IMG/VR virus record: IMGVR_UViG_3300031576_000041
Span: 1 to 63,617 of that record
Direction: 5' to 3' (one strand)
From: a virus
Length of the DNA stretch: 63,617 nt
Shown: positions 51,995-61,400 of the stretch, piece after piece
Layout: each line of letters begins with the position of its first letter
Numbering within the stretch: position 1 is the first letter of the stretch
Translations under genes and position numbers: made by a program
The notes under the pieces: generated by a model
Seen by the model: only the letters and a program-made list of their open reading frames with translations
What the model was told of the DNA's origin: nothing
The model's database searches: none

Positions 51995-52632
51995 AACACG
52001 CAGCAACACCAGCCAGAATCGTAACAATCACGCCGCCGAACTTTCAGGTCGCGGCTTTCAAAATCACCGGAACCGCCCCATTGGTAATCCACCGAATGTC
52101 TGCCAAGCTCAAGTTCGAGATGTTGCAGCGGCAGACAACCGGCGGCGTCTCCAGCAGGGGCAAGAAGGTTCGGGAAGCACAGGACCCCGAAGCCATTTTC
52201 AACCTGGCCAGATACAGGAGCAGTCAGGGGTGGGACGGCTTTCATGCCGGGGCCATTCGCAACGCGATGATCTCGGCTTGCCGTGTGGCGAAATTCCACA
52301 TGTCCCTTGCGAAGCTGTCCATCTTCGTCGAGGCCGATGGATGGGATGCGAGTGAGCCGCAGATCCCACTGATACGCATTGAGGGAGAAGCGGCGATGCA
52401 GCAGGACTTGGCCCGCGTTGAGACCGGCCAACCCTATGTGACGATTAGGGCGGCGTACTATAACTGGAAGGCGACAGTCAGGATCAGGTGGGACGCTGAC
52501 CAGTTCAGTATTACCGACATATCGAATCTTTTATCCCGCGTTGGATTGCAAGTCGGGATCGGAGAAGGCCGCCCCGATAGCAAGAAGTCGAGCGGTCTGG
52601 GGTGGGGCTTGTTCGCCCTGGAGCAAAAGTAG
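51991..52632 (+). CDS. Conserved recombination-operon protein, 213 aa
   Basis: Overlaps the recT end. Contains GTAPLVIHRMSAKLK, GWDGFHAGAIRNAMISACRV and GLQVGIGEGRPDSKKS. It looks like a beta-rich fold; I do not recognise a named family. Neighbourhood suggests a DNA-recombination helper. Confidence 0.55.
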   Translation: MKHAATPARIVTITPPNFQVAAFKITGTAPLVIHRMSAKLKFEMLQRQTTGGVSSRGKKVREAQDPEAIFNLARYRSSQGWDGFHAGAIRNAMISACRVAKFHMSLAKLSIFVEADGWDASEPQIPLIRIEGEAAMQQDLARVETGQPYVTIRAAYYNWKATVRIRWDADQFSITDISNLLSRVGLQVGIGEGRPDSKKSSGLGWGLFALEQK

Positions 52633-52863
52633 GGGCAAAGGCAGGCGGGGCGAGGCAGGGCAAGGCAATGCAGGCAAGGCATGGCCGGGCAAGGTACGGC
52701 ATGGCAGGCCAAGGCGTGGCAAGGCAGGCAGGGCCTGGTGGGGCGAGGCAGGCTTGTCTTGGTGAGGCGCTGGGGGGCTGGGCGTGGCCGGGCCCGGTAA
52801 GGGGCATTGGGGCAAGCCAAACAAAAAAAGCTGCCCCACATAATGAGGTAAAGGGGGAAACGA
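52633..52863. repeat. G-rich degenerate GGCAAGGC tract
   Basis: From about 52634 to 52815 the plus strand consists of short variants of GGCAAGGCA / GGCATGGC / GGCAGGC. No supported ORF here. It could be a cis-acting site near the replication and recombination genes. Confidence 0.7.
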
Positions 52864-53337
52864 ATGATAACCGACGAGAAACTGATCGCAGAACTTACGA
52901 ACATTGCGGAGCAGAATGGCGGCACGATTCGACCGGATGACGTCGTTACAGCGGCGCAGCCGGAGGAATCTCCTCTCCATTCATTTTTCGATTGGAACGA
53001 TTCCGAAGCAGCATACAAGTACCGACTCTGGCAGGCTCGCCAGCTTATCCGGGTGATGGTCACCTACGTCGGGGATGGCGAAAACAAAACTCCAACGAGG
53101 GTTTTTGTCAGCCTGACCACAGACCGCAAGTCCGGGAACGGCTACCGAAGCATCGTCAGCGTGCTTTCTGATACGGAACGTCGGCGACAACTCCTCGCCG
53201 ACGCACTGACGGAGATGCTGGGCTTTCAAAAGAAGTACGCTGCGTTGAAGGAGCTTGCTGCGGTATTCTCTGCTATGTCCAACGTGATCGCGGAGCGGGG
53301 CGCACAGATCAGCTTTCCGATGGAGTTCAAAAAATGA
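52864..53337 (+). CDS. Hypothetical protein, 157 aa
   Basis: ATG 52864 just after AAAGGGGGAAA. Contains SPLHSFFDWNDSEAAYKYRL and QARQLIRVMVTYV, a pattern common in phage replication operons. Not assigned. Confidence 0.6.
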   Translation: MITDEKLIAELTNIAEQNGGTIRPDDVVTAAQPEESPLHSFFDWNDSEAAYKYRLWQARQLIRVMVTYVGDGENKTPTRVFVSLTTDRKSGNGYRSIVSVLSDTERRRQLLADALTEMLGFQKKYAALKELAAVFSAMSNVIAERGAQISFPMEFKK

Positions 53338-53362
53338 ACACAAGGCGAGAACGGAGGGCTGT

Positions 53363-54568
53363 ATGAATCAGCCACAGCATTCGCTGTTGCCGATCATTAC
53401 CCAGCGGCCCATCTCCAAGAGCACCGTGCGCGCGATGGGCTGCGAGCGTCACTATGCCGAGTACCATCTCGGCAATCCGATCCTCCGACAAGTCGCTTCC
53501 CCCCTCGCCCAAACGGGAACGGATTTCCATGTCTATCGACAGGAATACGTCGCACACCTGATCGATGTGGGGCAGGAACAAGACGGCCCGTGGGTTGAGG
53601 CTTGGCTGTCGAAACGGGCAGTGTCCGACGAGGCCCGCGCCATGATCGAGAGGGACCTTCGGTTCTTCCGGGTGGACCCGGAGGCCGTGTTCGGGAGCGA
53701 GGTTTTCCTGTCCATAAATCGCGACATGGAACCCCTGGAACGGCTGAGCGGCCTTGCGCCTGGCACCACGTCGGAGCGGCCGGACGCCTACGTTACAGGA
53801 ATGCTGGACCTCTTGATTCTGTCAGGGGCGTTGGCTTCCATTGTAGATTACAAGACCGGCTGGAATGCCTCTGGCGTTCAGGATCACGAGGCCGCCATCA
53901 ACGCCCTGCTGGTTTTCGCTCACTTCCAGCAGGTTGAGGAGGTCTACTTTACGTGGGAATTTGTGCGGGCCGGTGCCGGCAAACCTCCCGTCCGCTACAC
54001 CAGGGATGATATGGACTGGCTCCGCCGCATGGCCCACAGCGCACACGCACGGCGCGAGGATATCGAACGGCGTCGGACCAGAGGCGAACCGCTGTCCGTA
54101 AACCCATTCGCTGGGCTGTGCCAGTTCTGCCAGTTGACGTGCCCGTTACGGGAAGCGGTCACCAGGGGCCTCGTGGAAATTCCTCCGATTCAAACAGACG
54201 ATGACGCCAGGCTGATAGCGCAGCGAGTCGCGGTTGCGGAGGCATACGTTCGGGGCGGCCGCGCTCTGCTTCGTCCGTTTCTCGACCAGCGGGGAGCGCT
54301 TGACCTCGGAGGCGGGTACGAGGCTACAATGGCGGTGAGGACCGAGCAGAAGTTCCCGCTCGACGCTGTACTTCGGGTTCTTGGTCAGCAGGAATGGGGA
54401 ATCCCGCTGAGTAGCCTGACCGTTTCGGCGTCAAAGCTGAAGGGCTATGCGAAGGCGAAGAAGCGAGCCGGCCTGTCGGAGCTTCTTGATGCTATCGCCA
54501 TCAAGTGGCCAAAGTCAATCCTGCGGCTCGGAAAGGCGAACGACGAACTTGAGGAAGGGGATGTCTGA
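53363..54568 (+). CDS. RecB-like PD-(D/E)XK nuclease
   Basis: 401 aa. GMLDLLILSG and ASIVDYKTGW give the D...DxK core; C-E-R-H near residue 27 and C-Q-F-C-Q-L-T-C (about 253-260) form the Cys cluster seen in AddB/Cas4-like nucleases, likely binding an Fe-S cluster. Exonuclease partner of RecT. Confidence 0.85.
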   Translation: MNQPQHSLLPIITQRPISKSTVRAMGCERHYAEYHLGNPILRQVASPLAQTGTDFHVYRQEYVAHLIDVGQEQDGPWVEAWLSKRAVSDEARAMIERDLRFFRVDPEAVFGSEVFLSINRDMEPLERLSGLAPGTTSERPDAYVTGMLDLLILSGALASIVDYKTGWNASGVQDHEAAINALLVFAHFQQVEEVYFTWEFVRAGAGKPPVRYTRDDMDWLRRMAHSAHARREDIERRRTRGEPLSVNPFAGLCQFCQLTCPLREAVTRGLVEIPPIQTDDDARLIAQRVAVAEAYVRGGRALLRPFLDQRGALDLGGGYEATMAVRTEQKFPLDAVLRVLGQQEWGIPLSSLTVSASKLKGYAKAKKRAGLSELLDAIAIKWPKSILRLGKANDELEEGDV

Positions 54569-54851
54569 AGCCGAACACATAGCTAAGATTGAGGTGGAGC
54601 TGGAGCGCTACCGCCAGATGCTTGGCTGCCAGGAGAGAACGGTTCCGAGAACCTTCCGCATCGAGATGGCTATCACGCCGGATGGAGGAGTAGTGATCAT
54701 TGCGACAGACACGCATGGGGCAGAGGAGCGTCTCGTGAAACTGATCGCGGCGCAGCTTGGTCTCGTTTTGCGGGTTTCCATGCGTTTGGCCAAACGCATA
54801 CCGCCCCCCACGATCTCACCGCTTGAGGGGGCGCCCCCCGCCGATGCCTGA
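54561..54851 (+). CDS. Small hypothetical protein, 96 aa
   Basis: ATG 54561 overlaps the nuclease stop (TGA 54566-54568). Central FRIEMAITPDGGVVIIATD is alpha/beta. Unknown. Confidence 0.55.
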   Translation: MSEAEHIAKIEVELERYRQMLGCQERTVPRTFRIEMAITPDGGVVIIATDTHGAEERLVKLIAAQLGLVLRVSMRLAKRIPPPTISPLEGAPPADA

Positions 54852-56196
54852 TTTACTCCAGAATGGCCTGCCCTCCAGCCTCGAAGCCGAGCAGTTCGTT
54901 CTGGGTAGCGTCCTGCTCGGCGACCAAGCCCTACCCCAGGCCGCCGGCATTTTGCGATCTGAGGACTTCACCATCGAGAAGCACAGGCGCATTTACGCCA
55001 GGATGCTCGATCTGTACGCGCGCGGCGAGAAGATCGACTACCTGACGCTGATGGAGGAATTGAATCGCAACGGGCAGCTCGCATCGGTAGACGGCGTTGC
55101 CTACCTCTCGGCGCTCACCGAAGGCATGCCGCGCTTCGAAAACATCGAAGCCTACGCGCGCATCGTTAAAGGGAAAGCCGTTCTGCGCCAGACGATCTTT
55201 GCGTCGCAGGCGACCATCGACGACTGCATGGCTTCCGGTGATGAGCCAGGCGAGGTCCTCAACAGGGCTGAGGAACGGCTGCTTCAGGTCGGAGAGCTTC
55301 GAATGCGCGGCGGTTTGCTTACGCCACGCGAGGTTCTCGATGCGTTTCCTGGCGGACTGGAAGCTTTTCTGGACCCGACCAAGAGGAAGCGCGGGCTGGA
55401 AACCGGGTTCCTGAAATTCGACGAGATGACCACTGGCCTCCATCCCGGCGACCTCATGATCCTGGCTGGCCGCCCCGCGATGGGCAAGACGGCCATGGCG
55501 CTCACAATTGCCGGCAGGGTCGCGCTGCAGAATGTCCCTGTGGCGATCTTCTCGTTGGAGATGACTTCGAGCAGTCTGCTTACCAGGATGCTATCGGCCA
55601 TTGGACGGGTTGATTCCGTGAGGTTCAGAAGCGGTTTTCTCGGTCAAGAGGAGCGGCAAAGGCTACGCGCCGGACTCAACCGCATAGTTCAGATGCCAAT
55701 TCGGATGGACGACACCTCCGCGGTCAACTGCATGGATATTCATGCGAAGTGCCGACGCATGAAGCAAGCCACAGGGCTTGGCCTGATCGTAATCGACTAC
55801 CTGCAGTTGATGGTGTCTGGCGAGAAGGCGGAGAACCGGAACCAGGAAGTCTCGCGTATGACGCGGTCGTGTAAAATGATCGCCAAAGACCTGGACGTTC
55901 CGGTGCTACTTCTTTCGCAACTGAACCGTTCTGTCGAGACACGCGGTGGTGACCACCGACCCCTGCTCAGCGATCTGCGCGAAAGCGGTTCCATCGAACA
56001 GGACAGCGATATTGTCGCCTTCGTTTTCCGCGAAGAAATCTACAAGCCAGACCGTGAGGACCTCCGGGGCCTGGCAGAGTTGATTGTTCGGAAGCAGCGC
56101 AATGGGCCAACCGGAACGGTTGACCTCGTTTTTCTGGATACATGCACGCGATTCGAGAACCGAGTACGGGCTGGTGACCTGGTAGAATCCGAGTGA
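54844..56196 (+). CDS. dnaB: DnaB-type replicative helicase
   Basis: 450 aa from ATG 54844. N-terminal helicase-primase interface domain, linker, then RecA-like core: Walker A GRPAMGKTA (K215), Walker B LGLIVIDYLQLM (D318), and H4-type SQLNRSVETRGG with GSIEQDSD. It unwinds DNA at the phage fork. Confidence 0.95.
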   Translation: MPDLLQNGLPSSLEAEQFVLGSVLLGDQALPQAAGILRSEDFTIEKHRRIYARMLDLYARGEKIDYLTLMEELNRNGQLASVDGVAYLSALTEGMPRFENIEAYARIVKGKAVLRQTIFASQATIDDCMASGDEPGEVLNRAEERLLQVGELRMRGGLLTPREVLDAFPGGLEAFLDPTKRKRGLETGFLKFDEMTTGLHPGDLMILAGRPAMGKTAMALTIAGRVALQNVPVAIFSLEMTSSSLLTRMLSAIGRVDSVRFRSGFLGQEERQRLRAGLNRIVQMPIRMDDTSAVNCMDIHAKCRRMKQATGLGLIVIDYLQLMVSGEKAENRNQEVSRMTRSCKMIAKDLDVPVLLLSQLNRSVETRGGDHRPLLSDLRESGSIEQDSDIVAFVFREEIYKPDREDLRGLAELIVRKQRNGPTGTVDLVFLDTCTRFENRVRAGDLVESE

Positions 56197-56199
56197 GTA

Positions 56200-56388
56200 A
56201 TGGTGCGCAAAGCGAAGGCCGAAGAAGCGGAAGAGGCGAAGACGGCGGAGACCAAGGGCTACATCGCCGCCCAGTCCCGAAAGGAGCACGCCTGCCCATA
56301 CCAGCAACCCAATCTCCGGGACGCGTGGGGGCGCGGGTGGGCGCAGGGTCGGAAAGCGATGGAGGAATGGCACGAACCGGAACGCTGA
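56200..56388 (+). CDS. RMF/CrpP-like small protein, 62 aa
   Basis: GYIAAQSRKEHACPYQQPNL followed by RDAWGRGWAQGRK matches the short Rmf/CrpP pattern (A-x-C-P-Y ... L-R-x-A-W-x-x-G-W). Role in phage unknown; RMF itself dimerises ribosomes. Confidence 0.65.
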   Translation: MVRKAKAEEAEEAKTAETKGYIAAQSRKEHACPYQQPNLRDAWGRGWAQGRKAMEEWHEPER

Positions 56389-56786
56389 TCTGTAAGTTCA
56401 CTATCCTGGGGCCACCCCGAACGAAGAAGAACCATGGTGCAATTGTCCGTCCAGGCTATGGGAACAGGGGGCGACCGATTATCCTACCGAGCAGACAGTA
56501 CCGCCGGTGGTTCTCAGATTCCATGGTGCAAGTACCCCAGATCTTGCGTTTGCTGGCGCAGGGAGCGCCCCTGGCGCGTCCCGTGAACGTCGGTGCCATA
56601 TTCTATCGGCAAACCGCCTGCGGCGACGCCGTGGGCTACTACCAGGCCCTGGCCGACTGGCTGGAGGGGGCGGGGGTGGTCGAAAACGACCGCTGGATCA
56701 CGTCGTGGGACGGCAGCCGGATGCGGAAGGACAGCGCGAACCCCAGGGTGGATGTGGAAATCTCGGAGGCCCCGTGGGAAGGCTGA
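56367..56786 (+). CDS. rusA: RusA-like Holliday junction resolvase
   Basis: 139 aa from ATG 56367. LGPPRTKKNHG, DAVGYYQALADWLEGAGVV, then ENDRWITSWDGSRMRKD and NPRVDVEI match RusA, with the conserved D residues and the Lys-rich start. Cleaves recombination intermediates. Confidence 0.9.
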   Translation: MARTGTLICKFTILGPPRTKKNHGAIVRPGYGNRGRPIILPSRQYRRWFSDSMVQVPQILRLLAQGAPLARPVNVGAIFYRQTACGDAVGYYQALADWLEGAGVVENDRWITSWDGSRMRKDSANPRVDVEISEAPWEG

Positions 56787-57574
56787 AATATTTTCATTTC
56801 TTCCCCGACGACTGGTTGTCATCGACCAAAGTCAACTCCATGAGCCTGGCGGAGCAGGGGGCCTACCTTCGATTGCTCTGCCACGCATGGACCGCCCAGG
56901 ACGGTGGTGTTCCGAAAGATGAAGAATCCCTGGCTCGATTGAGCGGTCTCGGCGACGAAGGGTGGTCGAAGGGTGCTTCAAGGGTGCTTCGATGCTTCGA
57001 TGTGGAAAAAGATGGTCGTCTATTCAACGTGAGACTTCTCCAGGAGGTCACGAAACAGGAAGAGTGGCTTGAAAGGTCTCGGTATGGAGGGGTTAATTCC
57101 GGTAAGTCTCGTAGAATTAAGGCGTTGGGAGACGTAGCGGTCGAGCAAGCAGTGGCCGAGGCACTGAAGGGAGGCCGAAGCACCCTTGAAGCACCCTTCA
57201 AGCACCCTTCCAAGGGTGGTTCAAGCACCCTACCAAGCACCCTACCAAGCAAAAGCGAACAGGGGGACACAGAGACTGTAGTTGACTGTTTTAATGACTT
57301 CTTAAAGAAATACCCAAGGCAGGAAAAACTTGATGAATGCTGCCGCTGCTATATTTCGGTGATCGATTCACCTGAAAAGCACGCGCAGTTGATGGCCGGA
57401 TTGGAAAGGTGGCTGGCCAGCGACCAGTGGAATCGGGATGGGGGCCGGTTTGTGCCTACCCCGTCAAGGTTCATCATGCAGAAGCTGTATATCGACAACC
57501 CAGCCCCGGCGCGCGCCAGCGGTCGGACAGCCAGCGCGCTGGAGGAAGCACAGGGCCGCCTGAAGGGACGATGA
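56774..57574 (+). CDS. YdaU/DUF1376-like replication protein
   Basis: 266 aa from GTG 56774 with CGGAGG ahead. LKYFHFFPDDWLSSTKVNSM, LAEQGAYLRLLCHAWTAQDG and VPKDEESLARLSGL match the DUF1376/YdaU family of phage replication proteins. The middle is low in complexity (ending LPSTLPSKSEQ), because the DNA there consists of iteron repeats. Probably an initiator-like protein, as in lambda O. Confidence 0.8.
   Translation: MGRLKYFHFFPDDWLSSTKVNSMSLAEQGAYLRLLCHAWTAQDGGVPKDEESLARLSGLGDEGWSKGASRVLRCFDVEKDGRLFNVRLLQEVTKQEEWLERSRYGGVNSGKSRRIKALGDVAVEQAVAEALKGGRSTLEAPFKHPSKGGSSTLPSTLPSKSEQGDTETVVDCFNDFLKKYPRQEKLDECCRCYISVIDSPEKHAQLMAGLERWLASDQWNRDGGRFVPTPSRFIMQKLYIDNPAPARASGRTASALEEAQGRLKGR
56958..56990 (+). 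repeat. Iteron cluster A (forward, 11-bp units)
   Basis: AAGGGTGGTCG, AAGGGTGCTTC, AAGGGTGCTTC in tandem (56958-56968, 56969-56979, 56980-56990), inside the replication gene. Confidence 0.8.
57177..57244 (-). repeat. Iteron cluster B (reverse, 11-bp units)
   Basis: Copies in the opposite orientation to cluster A: GAAGCACCCTT, GAAGCACCCTT, CAAGCACCCTT, CAAGCACCCTA, CAAGCACCCTA, with one forward AAGGGTGGTTC at 57212-57222 between them. With cluster A this suggests an origin of replication. Confidence 0.8.
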
Positions 57575-57819
57575 CCATGACGGAGAAAGAAGCCGCCGTT
57601 GTTGCCAGCCGGCTAACTATTCTCAGGAGGTTTCCGATAGACTCTGTTACAATTGAACAGTTGGCCAGATTCTTTGTGGCCCTCTGTAGAACACGAGAGC
57701 GAGCTGATTGGTTGGTGGACGCCATTATCGAGGAATGCGATGAGTGGCCAGGCCCCAAAACGGCGCGAGAGATTTTCTGTCGCCGGTTTCAACCGGCAGA
57801 CGGCAAGGAGCCCAAATGA
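57571..57819 (+). CDS. Small hypothetical protein, 82 aa
   Basis: ATG 57571, ATGA overlap with the replication gene. Helical (TEKEAAVVASRLTILRRFP). Possibly a helicase loader or replisome helper by location only. Confidence 0.5.
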   Translation: MTMTEKEAAVVASRLTILRRFPIDSVTIEQLARFFVALCRTRERADWLVDAIIEECDEWPGPKTAREIFCRRFQPADGKEPK

Positions 57820-58019
57820 GCAGCCCTTTTTTTGAAGCTTTCCTTTTTCTTCTGGAGGATCGCGTTCGCCATGGCGATGGCCCGACCTCGGAGCAGGCGA
57901 CCCGGAAGCTGCAGGCCCTTCAGGATTTCGTCCGCGAGACCACTGCTGGCATCGCGGCCGAGGAAGCGCCATTGTCTGCCGAGCCGCCGGACCCGGAAAG
58001 CGCCGAAAGGTGGCGGTGA
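57816..58019 (+). CDS. Small hypothetical protein, 67 aa
   Basis: ATG 57816, overlapping. Hydrophobic start (SSPFFEAFLFLLEDRV) then acidic. Unknown. Confidence 0.45.
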   Translation: MSSPFFEAFLFLLEDRVRHGDGPTSEQATRKLQALQDFVRETTAGIAAEEAPLSAEPPDPESAERWR

Positions 58020-58144
58020 TGGCGAGGGACCGGCAAGCCTTCAGGGATTTGATAGGCTAAGGCGCCTGACGGCTTTGGGGACTACGTCGGGGCCGCCACT
58101 ATACCCTCCGGGAACAGGTTCCCAATCCGGGGGAGAAGAGGGCG

Positions 58145-58498
58145 ATGGCAAAGTCTTGGACATCCCGTCGTATACTGGAAACGTGCCGCGCCCCTACAAG
58201 GAGCCAGGAGTACCTGAACTTCATTCGGTACCAGCCGTGCCTAGTATGTGTGATAAGAATCCAGAGGCAGGAAACCAGAACAGAGGCCTCGCACACGGGA
58301 CCGCATGGCCTTGGCCAGAAGTCATCGGACCTCACGGCGATTCCGCTTTGCGCCGGGCACCATCGCACCGCTCGCGATGGATATCACCAGATGGGGCCGG
58401 TTAGATTTCAGGAGCATCACGGCTTCAGCATCCCGGAAGCCATTGAGAGGTTGAACACGATGTTCGACGCCCGAAAAGGAGAACACTATGCGCCGTAA
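58145..58498 (+). CDS. HNH-type nuclease-like protein
   Basis: 117 aa. YLNFIRYQPCLVC with CLVC, then EASHTGPHGLGQKSSDL, TAIPLCAGHHRTARDGYHQM and FSIPEAIERLN fit a Ref/DUF968-like HNH fold (C-x2-C, H, C-x-x-H-H). Close to replication genes, so recombination or defence role. Confidence 0.7.
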   Translation: MAKSWTSRRILETCRAPTRSQEYLNFIRYQPCLVCVIRIQRQETRTEASHTGPHGLGQKSSDLTAIPLCAGHHRTARDGYHQMGPVRFQEHHGFSIPEAIERLNTMFDARKGEHYAP

Positions 58499-61400
58499 CG
58501 AGTTCCCGCCGACGACCCTGAGCGTCGCGCGGGCTGGCCGCCGGGAACGCCCCCTCCTGCGTTCCTGGCGGCCGTTTCTGCTGGCGGCGGCCCTGGCGGT
58601 TTTACCGGTGACCGCTGCCACAACCACCATCAAGGACATCCTCTACCGCGCCAACAACACCAAGGCCTCCGGCCTCGTGGTGATTTCCTGGGGTTCCTTC
58701 GCATGCGGTGCGCGGACAATTGCCGCCGGCCAGGTGTCCGTAAACGTGATCGCTGGGGCATTCCGCATCGACCTCGAAGCAAACGACGCCTGCACGCCGG
58801 CAGGAACCAGCTATGCTGTTCGGTACAACCTCGATGATCGTACGACGAAGTTCGAGAACTGGGTCGTGCCGACCAGCGCGACAGCAAAAACCATCGCGGA
58901 TGTTCGGGTCACGAGCGTACCGACCCCAAGCGTTCTCCTCCAACTATCGCAACTGGCTGGCTCCGGCGCGAAGGGTGGGATGCTGGCCTCAAGTGGAACG
59001 GGATGGACAAGGGTTGGCGTGGGGGCGAACAACGATGTGCTCACCGCAGATTCGACTCAAGCAACCGGGGTCAAGTGGGCGGCAGGGGGAGGCGGGACCT
59101 TCTACCAGACGTGGCAGAACACCGGAACCGCCGTTACGCAGCGGCCCACAGGGAACTTCGGCAACGGCCTTCAGGTGGTCGACAACGCCGGGTCCACGAG
59201 GACCGAGGTAAGCCCTGTTTACGGAACCGCCACCAACACCGTTGCCCAGGGGAACGATGCTCGATTTCCAGTAACAGACGAGAAGGCTGCGCTGGCCGGG
59301 ACCAGCGGGACACCGAGCGCGACCAACAGGTACGTCACCGATGGCGACGCCCGCAACACGAATGCCCGAACGCCGAGCGGCACGGCGGGCGGGGACCTGA
59401 CTGGCACATATCCGAATCCAACCCTCGTCACATCTGGGGTAACGGCTGGAACCTACACGAAGGTCACCGTGGATGCGAAAGGCCGGGCGACCACAGGGGC
59501 GACGGCGGGATCGACAGACCTCAGCGATTCGGCTTCGCTGGCGCGCAGGGATGCCTCGAACACGTTCTCCGGTACGACCACGCACGACTTTGGGGCCAGC
59601 ACGATTACGGTGGTGATCCCGAAGAAAACCGATCCCGGCACGCCGACGGCAGGTGAGTGCTGGATCAACGGTGCCGCGATCAAGTGTCGGGACAATGGTG
59701 GGACGCCGGCGACGCGCTCCGTGGTTCACGATGGTACCTCTGCCGGGGGGGACCTGACGGGGACTTACCCAAGCCCCACGCTGGTGACCAGCGGGGTTGC
59801 CGCGGGGACCTATGGGAGCGCGACCCAGTCACCGCAGATCACAGTGGATGCCAAGGGCCGCTTGACGGCGGCATCCAACGTAACAATCACGTCGTACTCG
59901 ACGGTTCAGGAAGAGGGCACATCGCTGGCACAAAGGGCGCTCCTGAACTTCGTAGGCAGTGCCCTTACTGCAGCCGACAACGTGACAAAAACCGACGTCA
60001 CGGTTGACGCCGAGGTTAATGCTTTAGCGGACCTGGCCGCGAACGGGCTTGTAACGAGAACCGGCGCGGGCGCGATAACCGCACGCTCTATAGCCGGTAC
60101 GGCCGGCAAGATCGTCGTGACCAACGGCGACGGCGTCTCTGGTAACCCATCGCTCAACACTGGCACTGACATCGTGGACGAGACGCAGGCGAACACCTAC
60201 GCGGTGGGGGCAAAGCAGACATTCCGCAATTCAGCAACCACCGCCGGCGTCAACCTAGAATCCAGCGCGGACCCATCCACGTTAAGCCAGGGAGATTTTT
60301 GGCTCAACACAGATGACGTACGGTGGCGGGGCGCAACCGTAACACAAACAGCAGAACGTCTAGCGAACAAAAACGCCGCAAGCGGATACGCTGGCCTTGA
60401 CTCGGGATCGCGCATCGCGAAGGCGCAAGCCCCAGCGGTCACAGTCTATACCGATCAGGGAAATACGTGGACTACCGGAACACAGGACTTTACGGTAGCC
60501 GGCGTTACGAGGCCGTTCCGAAGGCTTGCGTTCGCCGGCTTCCCAGGGACATGTACCATCAATCAGGACATGCTGATTCGCACGGACCCGTCAGCGGCGG
60601 GGCTTGTCCTGTACATCTGCAATTCGGCCGGCACTGGGTGGGACCTCGTAGGCGACGCCGGGTCGGGCTCCGGCATCACAACACTGAACAGCCAGACTGG
60701 GGCGGTACAAACGTTCACAAACGACACAAACGTCACAATCACCAGCGCCAGCAACGCCCATGCCCTGGGATGGGCTGGGAACCTTTCGGTGGCGCGCGGG
60801 GGAACAGGAGTAGGGACGTTGGCACTGAACGGGGTTTTGATCGGCAACGGAACCAGCAACGTAGTTGTCACGGCCGCCGGCACGGCTGACAAGGTGCTTG
60901 GTGTTCCGAACGCCGGAGGAACACCGACCTTCGATCAACTGATGATCGCGCGGGTTGGCGATCTGGATGTGGTTCGCACCAACGCAACAACGCTCACCAT
61001 TGGGACAAACTGCACCACCACATATCCGTGCAACGTGCGTTTCGGCAACACGGTCTACAGCTTCACCGGCTCGGCCACGGCGGTCATTACGGCTGGAACA
61101 GGGACCGCTTACGTGTACGTCGCCCTGGACGGTACGTTGACCGTGGGCCACAACGTTACGATCACCTGTACTGGATGCACCCAGGTCCCTGGCGTCACAG
61201 CATTTCCAGTGGATTCAATCCCGTTGTGGGCATGGGGTGCGGCGGTAGCTACCACGTGGGACGCCAACGGCGTGTCGCCAGGGAACGGGAACAGGCGCGC
61301 CTTCCTGGGTGCCAAAAACGTCATTAGCGGAACGGGCATCACCACGACAGAAAGTGCAGGGAGAACCACCGTTGCGGCTGACACCGCAGTGGTGTTCCTC

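Noticed and set aside
58019-58060. 13-codon ORF after 58019
   Set aside because: Too short and no family or strong ribosome site.
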